From Myxococcales bacterium (GTDB lineage: Bacteria > Myxococcota_A > Polyangia > Polyangiales > Polyangiaceae), in contig JAAFHV010000059.1 in assembly GCA_013297655.1 (NCBI GenBank), positions 1-39,643 on the forward strand: a DNA stretch of 39,643 bases. Direction: 5' to 3'. Under the pieces are notes generated by a model. It worked only from the letters and a program-made list of their open reading frames with translations. It searched no databases and was not told where the DNA came from. The position numbers and the translations under genes were made by a program. How positions within the stretch are numbered: position 1 is the first letter of the stretch; each line of letters starts with the position of its first letter. This document shows, one piece after another, positions 33,105-39,643 of this stretch.

Positions 33105-34073
33105 TCAGCGCATGCGCTCGATCGGGCGCGCGCCGAGCTTCGCTTGGAACCACGTGGTGTCCAAGTGACGAGGGAGCGCCGACGCAAAGAGGCAATCGCG
33201 GAGAGCGCTCGTCTCGAACGCGACGGCCCCGTGGGCGGTGGGTGTCTTCACGAGCACCGCCTCGGCGAGCGTGATCGCCTCGCGCGACAATGCCCCCTCG
33301 ACGCGCTCGCGCTGGCACGAGACGCCGGCGCGTTCGAGCTCGGTGAAGAGCCACTCGTTCATCTTTTCGGTCGGCCCCGTCGCGGTGTACGAGACGAGCT
33401 TGTGTCGCGAGCGCTGCGGGCGACCCTTGCCGCGGATGACCCAGTCACGAAACACGTCGGCGTCGGCGTAGAGCGAATCGAAGAGGTAGACCTCGTTCAC
33501 CTCAACGCCCCCGTGACGAAGGCACTGTGCCGCGGCGTGGTAACCGCCCGAATGCGCAGAGAGGCATACCCGCCCCACGCTCGCGCGCTCGAACGCCGTA
33601 GTCCCGAGCACACGGCTAAGCTCCTTCGTGCCGATGCTCGCGAGCACCTCGTGCACGAGGCGCGAGAACCCTCCCGGCGCTTCGAGCTTTCCGCACGACG
33701 AGTCGGCCGCGTTCACTGGCCCCTGCGGCACCACCAGGATCGCGTCTTGGCGGCTCGCGACGAGCTGCTCGCGGAGCTTGTGGGTCAGCATCGCGCGCTC
33801 GGCGGTGTTCCCGTGGCCGTGGAAGTGCACCAGCATCGGGATCTCGCGGCCGGGCGACGGGCGGAAGTGCTTCGGCACGAACACGATGACCGTGGAATCC
33901 GTGTAGAGTGCACCACCGGCCGGGAACGGCGCGCTCCGCAGCGTGAGCGTCAGCGTGGTGCCGAGCGCGTCCCTGACGGGGGCGGTCGCGGCGCGCGCCG
34001 AAGACGTATGGGCGACGAGCGGGAGAGCGAGCGCGAGGGCCAAAAAGCCGCGACGGCAGTGCTTGGGTTCCAA
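33105..34073 (-). CDS. Tat-type exported alpha/beta-hydrolase-fold protein
   Basis: A 322-residue exported protein. I place its start at a TTG at 34073, preceded by the strong Shine-Dalgarno GGGGAGGAGG six bases away; the frame is open far upstream (to 35324), but that part overlaps the malic enzyme gene and is spurious. The N-terminus has CRRGFLALALALP, which resembles a twin-arginine signal, and a likely cleavage after Ala-Arg-Ala near residue 28. The rest is an alpha/beta-hydrolase fold: HFHGHG (83-88) for the oxyanion hole, a nucleophile elbow AHSGG with Ser175, and FDSLY with Asp199 as candidate acid. The catalytic His is not certain. The substrate is unknown. It faces the histidine-kinase gene in convergent orientation. 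Confidence 0.82.
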   Translation of the reverse strand: MEPKHCRRGFLALALALPLVAHTSSARAATAPVRDALGTTLTLTLRSAPFPAGGALYTDSTVIVFVPKHFRPSPGREIPMLVHFHGHGNTAERAMLTHKLREQLVASRQDAILVVPQGPVNAADSSCGKLEAPGGFSRLVHEVLASIGTKELSRVLGTTAFERASVGRVCLSAHSGGYHAAAQCLRHGGVEVNEVYLFDSLYADADVFRDWVIRGKGRPQRSRHKLVSYTATGPTEKMNEWLFTELERAGVSCQRERVEGALSREAITLAEAVLVKTPTAHGAVAFETSALRDCLFASALPRHLDTTWFQAKLGARPIERMR

Positions 34074-34079
34074 TGTAGG

Positions 34080-34089
34080 CCTCCTCCCC
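34080..34089 (-). promoter_or_regulatory. Strong Shine-Dalgarno fixing a TTG start
   Basis: On the minus strand this reads GGGGAGGAGG, complementary to the 16S rRNA end, six bases before a TTG. It decides the start of the hydrolase gene, since the upstream frame has no other support. Confidence 0.8.
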
Positions 34090-34259
34090 ACCCCATGCCA
34101 AATCGCGAGGACCGGGGCCAAGTTTTTCTCTTGGTAACCTCGGGTCAAAGGCGGTTTCGCCGCGGTATTGCCGCTACGGTGAGGAGATTCGAAGCGACCA
34201 TCCGGCCGAACGAACGAGCTGCGACCGGCACGCGTCGTCGGCCGAGCGAGGAAGACCAC

Positions 34260-34574
34260 ATGCGCCACGAGCTCGAGGATCCCAAGACCGACGTGAACCT
34301 CACCGTCAGCGCGGGCGACGAGGTCGCGATCACCCTCGCCGAGCTCGGCGCTGCCGGCTACGTGTGGGAGGTGCTCGCGCCGTCGGCCGTCGTGACGTGC
34401 ACGAAGGAGCCGGTCGATACGAAGCCGAAGCCGGGCATCATCGGAGGTCCGAACCCGGTGCGCTTCGTGATGGTCCCCACGAAGGCGGGCACCTCGATCA
34501 CCACCCTCGTGCATCGACGCCCGTGGGCGAAGGACGACGAGGCCGCGCGCCTCACGATCACGCTCACGCTCTGA
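34260..34574 (+). CDS. Chagasin-family (I42) cysteine-protease inhibitor-like protein
   Basis: A 104-residue protein matching the chagasin/I42 family of papain-type protease inhibitors. The three inhibitory loop positions are visible: the first loop region ELGAAGYVWEV (about 28-38; the classic NPTTGY is changed to LGAAGY), the second GGPNPV (about 62-67) and RPW at 87-89. The ATG at 34260 has GAGGAAG eight bases upstream. There is no signal peptide, so the protein is probably cytoplasmic, unlike most bacterial members. It stands alone, between the divergent hydrolase gene and the convergent malic enzyme gene. No cysteine protease of its expected target type is in the window. The fold assignment is firm enough; the inhibitory activity is inference. 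Confidence 0.82.
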   Translation: MRHELEDPKTDVNLTVSAGDEVAITLAELGAAGYVWEVLAPSAVVTCTKEPVDTKPKPGIIGGPNPVRFVMVPTKAGTSITTLVHRRPWAKDDEAARLTITLTL

Positions 34575-34594
34575 CGACGGTCGGCCTATCGTCG

Positions 34595-34624
34595 TCGTCA
34601 CGCGCGCGCGATCACGCGCGACGA
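34595..34624. terminator. Imperfect hairpin between convergent genes
   Basis: TCGT and CGCGCG (34595-34598, 34601-34606) pair with CGCGCG and ACGA (34615-34624), with a two-base bulge and an 8-base loop. It overlaps the malic enzyme stop and follows the chagasin-like gene. No T-run. Confidence 0.4.
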
Positions 34625-36354
34625 AGGGGCAAATACTCCGGCACGTACGCGCTCTTCTTCGCGAGCTCCTCGAGGGCAGGCAGATCGCGCGGGAGCTCGG
34701 TGCGCTTGGCGACCCCCGAGTCGAGGGCCTCTTTTGCCACCCGCGCGGCGACATGGAGCGAGACCTCACGCAGCTCGCGCACCGGCGGATACACGAGGCC
34801 CGCGGCTCCGTGTTTCCTCGTGGTGTACTCGACGAGCGCATACGAAGCGGCGAGCACCATCGCGTCGGTGATCTCGGTCGCCTCGACGAGGCACGCGCCG
34901 AGGCCCAGCCCCGGGAAGATGAACGCGTTGTTCCCCTGCCCGATCGCGCGCACCTCGCCGGTGTCGAGCACCACCGGAGCGAACGGCGAGCCCGTCGCGA
35001 CGAAGCCACGCGCGCCGAGCACACGGTACACGTCGGCGGGGATCGCCTCGCAGCTCGACGTGGGGTTCGAGAGCGGGAACACGACCGGGCGCGGCGCGTT
35101 CCGGCCGACGAGCGCCACTGCCGCGTCGTCGAAGGCCCCGCGCTGACCGGAGAGCCCGATGAGCACGGTGGCTTTCCCCTGCTCGATCGTCTCGTGGAGA
35201 GTGGGAATTTTCCCTGCGAGCTTCCACGAGGCGTAACGGCTTCCCGGCTGGGCGAAGGTCTTTTTGTAGTCCTCCATCGGGCGGTCATGAGTGAGCAGGC
35301 CCTTCGAATCGAGGACGAGCACACGCGCGTTCGCCTCCTCGCGCGAGAGCCCTTCCTTCACGAGCCCTTCCACGATCGCCCACGCCACGCCGGCGCCTCC
35401 CGCGCCCGCTCCGTGGATGACGTACGTGTCGTCTTTGATCGAGACGCCGCGCAGCTTCGCGGCGGTGAGGAGGCCCGCGAGGGTGACGGCGCCGGTGCCC
35501 TGCACGTCGTCGTTGAAGCTCGGGAGCACCTTGCGGTAACGCGCGAGCACATCGAACGCGGTGTCCTTCGAGAGGTCTTCCCACTGCACGATCGCGCGCG
35601 GAAAACGCTCTTTGATCGCGTTCACGAATTGATCGAGGAGCGCGAAATAGGGCTCCCCGCGGAGGCGTGGCTCACGAAGACCGAGGTAGACCGGATCGTC
35701 GCGCAGATCTTTTCGGTCGGTGCCCACGTCGAGGCTCGCCGGCAGCGCGTGATACGGCGCGAGGCCACCCACGGTGTAGAGCGCGAGCTTGCCGATGCAG
35801 ATGCCGATCCCGCCGTAGCCCTGATCGCCGATCCCCAAGATCGCCGACGAGTCGGTCGCCACGATCATGCGGACGTCGTCGAGCGGGTGGTGCTCGAGGA
35901 TCTTCGCGACCCGCGGGATGTTCGCGGGGGAGAAGGTGAGGCCGCGCGGCGTGCGAAAAATGCGCGAAAAAGCCTTGATCGCGTCGCCGACGGTGGGCGT
36001 GTACACGATCGGAAGCACCTCCTCGGTGTGCTTCGCGAGGAACGCATAAAAGAGCGTCTCGTTGCGATCCTGGAGCGCGCGGAGGAACTGGTACTTGTGG
36101 AGCGCGATCGTCTCCCGCGGCGCGTCCTTCGCCACTTCCGTGTAACTTGCATATGTTCGCGCGAGCTGCTCGTCGAGGGTGCTCACGTGGGGCGGGAAGT
36201 ACCCCTCGATGTCGAACGCTTGCCGCTCGTCGATCGGGAACGCGGTTCCTTTGTTGAGGCTCGGATCACGAAGGATCGCCTGTCCGCTCTCGAGGACGAC
36301 GATCTCTCGGCCATTCGACGTCTCGCGGACGTCGAAGCTCTTGGAGGTGCGCAT
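34612..36354 (-). CDS. maeA: Malic enzyme (malate oxidoreductase, decarboxylating)
   Basis: Converts malate to pyruvate and CO2 with reduction of NAD(P). The 580-residue length and motifs match the eukaryotic-like/MaeA branch. Catalytic elements: VYTPTVG (117-123), DSSAILGIGDQG (about 168-179), metal ligands in QWED (Glu259, Asp260) and FNDDVQGT (280-287), the Rossmann loop GAGAGGAG (315-322) and LSNPTSSCEA later. The ATG at 36354 starts the conserved region; the open frame to 36516 runs through the 11-bp repeats and is Cys/Phe/Leu-rich without homology. Coenzyme preference cannot be read safely from sequence. The upstream gap with five 11-bp repeats is a likely control region. Confidence 0.94.
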   Translation of the reverse strand: MRTSKSFDVRETSNGREIVVLESGQAILRDPSLNKGTAFPIDERQAFDIEGYFPPHVSTLDEQLARTYASYTEVAKDAPRETIALHKYQFLRALQDRNETLFYAFLAKHTEEVLPIVYTPTVGDAIKAFSRIFRTPRGLTFSPANIPRVAKILEHHPLDDVRMIVATDSSAILGIGDQGYGGIGICIGKLALYTVGGLAPYHALPASLDVGTDRKDLRDDPVYLGLREPRLRGEPYFALLDQFVNAIKERFPRAIVQWEDLSKDTAFDVLARYRKVLPSFNDDVQGTGAVTLAGLLTAAKLRGVSIKDDTYVIHGAGAGGAGVAWAIVEGLVKEGLSREEANARVLVLDSKGLLTHDRPMEDYKKTFAQPGSRYASWKLAGKIPTLHETIEQGKATVLIGLSGQRGAFDDAAVALVGRNAPRPVVFPLSNPTSSCEAIPADVYRVLGARGFVATGSPFAPVVLDTGEVRAIGQGNNAFIFPGLGLGACLVEATEITDAMVLAASYALVEYTTRKHGAAGLVYPPVRELREVSLHVAARVAKEALDSGVAKRTELPRDLPALEELAKKSAYVPEYLPLRRA

Positions 36355-36441
36355 GCGAGGCACGGTACCGCGACCCCGGGCCGAGGCGCGTGCGCGAAAA
36401 CCTACGCGGGCGGCGCGAACGGTCCCTCGCGACTCGGCGTT

Positions 36442-36496
36442 CGAGCACAAAACGAGCACAAAACGAGCACAAAACGAGCACAAAACGAGCACAAAA
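36442..36496. repeat. Five perfect 11-bp tandem repeats upstream of malic enzyme
   Basis: The unit CGAGCACAAAA repeats five times without a mismatch across 55 bases. On the minus strand it reads TTTTGTGCTCG and ends 88 bases before the malic enzyme ATG. The 11-base period is close to one DNA turn, so identical faces are presented, as in clustered binding sites. It is equally possible that it is a slippage-prone simple repeat. Confidence 0.92.
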
Positions 36497-36631
36497 TAGG
36501 GAAGGCCCCACCACACTCTTCTGCGCTACCGTTGCTCCCTCTCGGGCCTGGCGGGTTCACGTTTCCAAGTCGGCAGGGCCGTAACTGAGGATTGGATTAG
36601 CGCCCTTTTGCGGCACCGTCGAGCGAAATGC

Positions 36632-38281
36632 TCACGAGGCCGTTTTGGCGGCGGCGAGGGCCTCGAAGACACGGGCGATCGCCTCGGCTCCCGCATCTAC
36701 GTTTCCTCGTGTTTTTTCCTCTGGAACGTACGCCGCGCGCCCCGCGCGGGCGACGAGGGAGGCGGTCTTCGTGGCGCCGGAGCGGGCCTCTTTTGCGGCC
36801 GCGTCGAGGCCGACGGAGAGCGCACCGAGGGCGGGCACGAGCGCGTCGAGGAGGGTGCGATCGCCGACGTCCGCGCCGCCGTAGGCCGTCATTCGTGACG
36901 CTCCGTAGAGCAGCGCGCGCGCGGCGTCGTCGTCCCCCCGCTCGGCGAGCTTGGTCGCTGCGGCGGTGAAGAAGATCGACAAGAGCGCGCCGCTGGAGCC
37001 GCCCATCACGTGCGCCGCGATGCGACCGAGATCGCGAAACAGACCAGGATATTTCCCCGTAGAGAGCGTGTCCTCGTCGAGGCGCGCGAGCACCGCGCGC
37101 GCGAACGTGGCGAACGTGGTGCCGGTATCTCCGTCGCCCGCCGCGGCGTCGAGGGCGTCGAGATCCGAGGCCCCTGCGACGAGGGCGTGGGCGGCGGCGC
37201 GCACGAGCGCACCGAGGGCGGCGTCCCGCGTGTCGGCGTCGTCGTGGACGAGCGGCGCGCTCAGGCGCGGCGCGAACGTGGACACACGCCGCGGCACGAT
37301 CACGCCCGGCCACGCGGGCGCTTTGGTCGACGACGACAGCGCTTCGACGAGCACGTCGTCCGCGGGCGCGAGCGTGACCGAGAAGCCGCGCATGTCGATC
37401 GAGGTCATCAGCGCCGCGGGCCGCACCAAGAGGGAGATCCGCGAAGGTCCGATTCGTTCGAGGAGCGCGCGAGTGAGCACGAGCAGCTCTTGCGGCGAGC
37501 ACCCGCCGAGATCGTTCAACAGAACGACGAGCTTCGTGGCATCGCCATGGGTGCGATTCACGTGATCGAGCAGCGGATCGAGCACGAGCGCCATCGCGTG
37601 GCTCGCGTCTGCTGGGCTCACTGCATTTCTCCCGGGCTCGTTGTGGATCCCGAGGCCGAGCTCTGCGCTTCTTCGTTCGCCTCCCCGCCCCGGCACGAGT
37701 GAGCTCGACAGTGCGAGCCCCATCGACACGATCTTTGCGGAGTACGTGCGGCAAAGAGCCTCGATTTCGTCGAGGGAGCGACCCGCCTCCGCGAGGTGAC
37801 CGGCGAGCTTGTGAACGAGCACGGTGCCCGCCACCCCGCGCGCGCGAGGGCCCACCCCGAGCGCGAGATCGTCGGCGATGACCACCACCCGCGCGTCGAT
37901 CCCTTCTTCGCGGGCGCGCTCCACGGCGAGCCCGAAGTTCAGGCGATCGCCGGTGTAGTTCTTCACGACGAGCAGACACCCGCGTGGCCCGGTGGTGTGG
38001 CGGATCGCGGCGAGCACGGCCTCTGCGCTCGGAGACGCGAACACGTCGCCCGAGATCGCGCCGGTGAGCATGCCTTCGCCGATGAATCCTGCGTGCGCCG
38101 GCTCGTGCCCTGCCCCTCCACCAGAGAGCACGACGACCCTTGTTTTTGCGCTCTCCACGTCGTCGCGAACGACGATCCGCACGCCGCTCGCCGGCTCGGA
38201 CCGCGACATGGGGAAGAGCTCCGTCAACGTGGAGAGCATCTCGTCGACGACGGCTTCGGGCGCATTGAAGAACTGCTGCAT
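36632..38281 (-). CDS. Dihydroxyacetone kinase, fused DhaK-DhaL type
   Basis: ATP-dependent dihydroxyacetone kinase, 549 residues with the start at 38281. The K domain (about 1-320) binds the ketone: SGGGAGHEPAHAGF (about 53-66), NYTGDRLNFG (108-117) and GIHNEPG with the covalent-binding His213. The L domain (about 355-549) binds ATP and magnesium: DAAAGDGDTGTTF near 380 with the Asp triad, and MGGSSGALL. The fusion of both domains in one chain is the ATP-using form seen in yeast and animals, not the phosphotransferase-dependent form. Possible upstream starts are 38299, 38335 and 38365; 38281 gives the family N-terminus MQQFFNAPEAVVDEM. It is divergent from the secreted protein gene. Confidence 0.9.
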   Translation of the reverse strand: MQQFFNAPEAVVDEMLSTLTELFPMSRSEPASGVRIVVRDDVESAKTRVVVLSGGGAGHEPAHAGFIGEGMLTGAISGDVFASPSAEAVLAAIRHTTGPRGCLLVVKNYTGDRLNFGLAVERAREEGIDARVVVIADDLALGVGPRARGVAGTVLVHKLAGHLAEAGRSLDEIEALCRTYSAKIVSMGLALSSSLVPGRGGERRSAELGLGIHNEPGRNAVSPADASHAMALVLDPLLDHVNRTHGDATKLVVLLNDLGGCSPQELLVLTRALLERIGPSRISLLVRPAALMTSIDMRGFSVTLAPADDVLVEALSSSTKAPAWPGVIVPRRVSTFAPRLSAPLVHDDADTRDAALGALVRAAAHALVAGASDLDALDAAAGDGDTGTTFATFARAVLARLDEDTLSTGKYPGLFRDLGRIAAHVMGGSSGALLSIFFTAAATKLAERGDDDAARALLYGASRMTAYGGADVGDRTLLDALVPALGALSVGLDAAAKEARSGATKTASLVARAGRAAYVPEEKTRGNVDAGAEAIARVFEALAAAKTAS

Positions 38282-38388
38282 CCCATCGTTGTCCCACATT
38301 CGATTCGGAGAAGGAACGAGCGGAAGCAGGGCCATCCGCACGCGACGATTCGGCGAAGGCGACACGACCTTCCACGTATGCTCTCGGG

Positions 38389-39363
38389 GTGAGCCCCGAC
38401 GAGAGCCCGTTTCCTTCGCGCCTCGTGCTCCGTCTCGCGGCGCTGCCTTTGGTGTTCGTGATCGTGGCGGCGGTCGAGGGCCGTAAGGGCTGCCACTGCG
38501 GCTCTAGCTACGCGACGAGCCCGCCCGCGGCAGAGGAAGACGTCAAAAAAACCCGCGCCGACGTGGACGCCGACGACACGGCACGACGCGCCGCGCTCGC
38601 CGTCGCGAAGACCACGGTGTTCGCGCGTCCGGACAAGGGCCCCTGCGCCGTGCCATTCCACACGATCGCAGGCACCAAGTCGCCCCTCGGTCTGTCTACC
38701 CCAACGCTGAGCCACTACGACATTCCGCGTTGGGCGGCAGACGGCGGCGGCGCGATCGACAGGTTCCCGGACGAGCTCCTGGGCATCGAGTCGATCGGCA
38801 TCGCCTACGACGACGAGGTCACCGTGAAGCCGGGGCCGAGGAAGATTCGCTTCGACTCGGACACCAAGAGTGGCACCATCTCCAAGCTCTCCCTCGACCT
38901 CTATGGCGACCCCAAATTCCACGAGCACGATTTCCAGCTCGTGATCGACAAAGAGGTCACCGGGAAGGTCGATAACGAGGAGTCGTTCACTCCCGGTTAT
39001 TTGCTCGGCCGGTTCTACGTGTGGAGCCGCACCGAGAAGAAGATCGTGTGCGCCGCGCCGGTGCTCGCGACCAACTCCGAGACGCTCCATTTTCGCGCCG
39101 GCGACGCGAAGCTCACGAGCTTGATTGCCAGTGATCTCCGCGAGCAAGCGATCGCGCAAGCAAAGGAGCGGTTGTCGGTCGTGGGCACGGAGCCGGGCAC
39201 CGGGCCCGAAAGCGAAGCACCACGAGGCGATGCCCGCGACGCGGGAAGTGACGCAGGCTCTCGGGACGGCGGCTCGGCCCACGGTGACGCGGGCTCACGC
39301 GCGGCACCAGTCGGCGCCGCTTCGGGTGGCGAGCCGAAGCGCAAAGAGCCAACGACCCGTTAG
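38389..39363 (+). CDS. Secreted or membrane-anchored protein, unknown function
   Basis: A 324-residue protein. A hydrophobic segment near residues 11-29 (LVLRLAALPLVFVIVAAV) is followed by GRKGCHCG, so it is a signal peptide or anchor rather than a classical lipobox. The middle domain (about 60-245) is mixed strand and helix, with Cys at CAVPF and KKIVCAAP that could pair, and a segment DEVTVKPGPRKIRFDSD. The tail (about 265-324) is rich in Gly, Asp, Ala and Ser, as in many secreted myxobacterial proteins. The start is a GTG at 38389 and is not strongly supported by a Shine-Dalgarno. It is divergent from the dihydroxyacetone kinase gene, only about 100 bp away. No family recognised. Confidence 0.7.
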   Translation: MSPDESPFPSRLVLRLAALPLVFVIVAAVEGRKGCHCGSSYATSPPAAEEDVKKTRADVDADDTARRAALAVAKTTVFARPDKGPCAVPFHTIAGTKSPLGLSTPTLSHYDIPRWAADGGGAIDRFPDELLGIESIGIAYDDEVTVKPGPRKIRFDSDTKSGTISKLSLDLYGDPKFHEHDFQLVIDKEVTGKVDNEESFTPGYLLGRFYVWSRTEKKIVCAAPVLATNSETLHFRAGDAKLTSLIASDLREQAIAQAKERLSVVGTEPGTGPESEAPRGDARDAGSDAGSRDGGSAHGDAGSRAAPVGAASGGEPKRKEPTTR

Positions 39364-39444
39364 TGGCGACCGAGGCAAGAGCACACGCGCGACGGCTCGT
39401 GCGTCGGAAGGCTCGCCCGCGGACGAGCCACCGCCCTCGAGGAG

Positions 39445-39643
39445 CTATTCCTTCTTGGCCTTCTTGGCCTTCTTGGCCTTCTTGGCCTTCTCGGCCTTCG
39501 GCGCCTTCTTGGCCTTGGGGCCCTTCTTGGACTTCAGGGGCTTCGCGGCCTTCTTGGCTTTAGGAGCCTTCTTGGCTTTGCGTGCCTTCTTGGCTTTAGG
39601 GGCCTTCTTGGCTTTAGGGGCCTTCTTGGCTTTAGGGGCCTTC
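39445..39643 (-). CDS. Histone-H1-like Lys/Ala/Pro-rich protein, C-terminal part only
   Basis: The reading frame runs off the window edge, so only the last 65 codons before a TAG at 39445-39447 are present and the N-terminus is missing. The visible part is repeats of Lys-Ala-Lys-Lys-Ala-Pro-Lys, then simple Lys-Ala-Lys-Lys units, ending in Glu. This matches the tail of histone-H1-like and AlgP/HctB-like DNA-condensing proteins, or the tail of an extended HU-type protein. Strong lysine and alanine bias and no aromatic residues are visible. An 18-bp DNA repeat underlies it. Which DNA-binding domain precedes the tail cannot be seen. Confidence 0.7.
   Translation of the reverse strand, partial: KAPKAKKAPKAKKAPKAKKARKAKKAPKAKKAAKPLKSKKGPKAKKAPKAEKAKKAKKAKKAKKE
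39448..39643. repeat. 9- and 18-bp coding repeats of the Lys/Ala tail
   Basis: CCTTCTTGG units recur every 9 bases near 39449-39490, and an 18-base unit (GGGGCCTTCTTGGCTTTA) recurs from about 39591 to the edge. They encode the KAKKAP repeats on the minus strand and could vary in number without changing frame. Confidence 0.85.

Noticed and set aside
34074-35324. Upstream extension of the hydrolase frame
   Set aside because: It overlaps the malic enzyme gene on the same strand and lacks homology character; the TTG with strong Shine-Dalgarno explains the start.
34753-36588. 611-codon open frame opposite malic enzyme
   Set aside because: Shadow of malic enzyme on the other strand; composition is Arg/Glu/His-rich.
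38224-39282. 352-codon minus-strand frame opposite the secreted unknown protein
   Set aside because: The plus-strand frame has a hydrophobic signal and typical tail; this one is Arg-rich with no features and crosses the dihydroxyacetone kinase start.

Overview
The window is a GC-rich, densely packed bacterial chromosome segment with about 38 protein-coding genes and no rRNA, tRNA, CRISPR array or insertion sequence that I could recognise. The style suggests a myxobacterium (Myxococcota, probably Polyangia). Many genes encode small lipoproteins with Asp/Ala/Pro-rich stretches after the lipobox Cys. Others encode a Ser/Thr kinase with an extracytoplasmic propeller-like half, a protease with a MYXO-CTERM-like C-terminal anchor, and an OmpA lipoprotein with calcium-binding repeats. 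This assignment is inference from gene style, not from a marker gene.

Layout. 1-8.8 kb: two small lipoproteins; an ABC-2 exporter (permease plus ATPase with a Lys/Glu/Pro/Ala-rich N-terminal tail); a large secreted FTP-type metalloprotease followed by a textbook terminator; a Cys-rich lipoprotein with an RCC1-like propeller lipoprotein; a 487-residue protein of unknown function. 8.9-12.7 kb: a LuxR-type regulator bracketed by an imperfect 45-bp direct repeat, a zinc-ribbon protein, a Cys-rich lipoprotein and cysS. 12.8-15.8 kb: a four-gene operon with GTGA overlaps (lipoprotein, MlaE-type permease, small membrane protein, FtsX-type permease) that has no ATPase. 16.0-20.4 kb: OmpA lipoprotein, GYF-like membrane protein, FrnE-like DsbA oxidoreductase, and a perfectly conserved 170/190-bp tandem duplication at the border with a secreted barrel-like protein.

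20.4-28.8 kb: an ATP-grasp ligase with an unknown partner, a lipoprotein, a pair of Get3/ArsA-like ATPases, divergent from a membrane protein plus a GMC oxidoreductase carrying a four-Cys motif, then a CoA-type Nudix hydrolase coupled to an MBL-fold hydrolase. 28.9-39.6 kb: the large Ser/Thr kinase, a soluble histidine kinase, a Tat-type alpha/beta hydrolase with a TTG start, a chagasin-like inhibitor without signal peptide, malic enzyme preceded by five 11-bp repeats, a fused dihydroxyacetone kinase, a secreted unknown protein, and at the edge the Lys/Ala-rich tail of a histone-H1-like protein.

How they work together. The clear functional couplings are the ABC-2 pair, the MlaE/FtsX operon, the ArsA-like pair, the GMC pair, and the Nudix/MBL pair. 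Malic enzyme and dihydroxyacetone kinase both feed central three/four-carbon metabolism and lie on the same strand, but the repeat-bearing gap between them suggests separate control. I did not find one complete, self-evidently new system. The best candidates for novelty are the ATPase-less two-permease operon, the asymmetric ArsA-like pair with its Nudix/MBL neighbours, the 11-bp repeat array upstream of malic enzyme, and the recent duplication at 19 kb.
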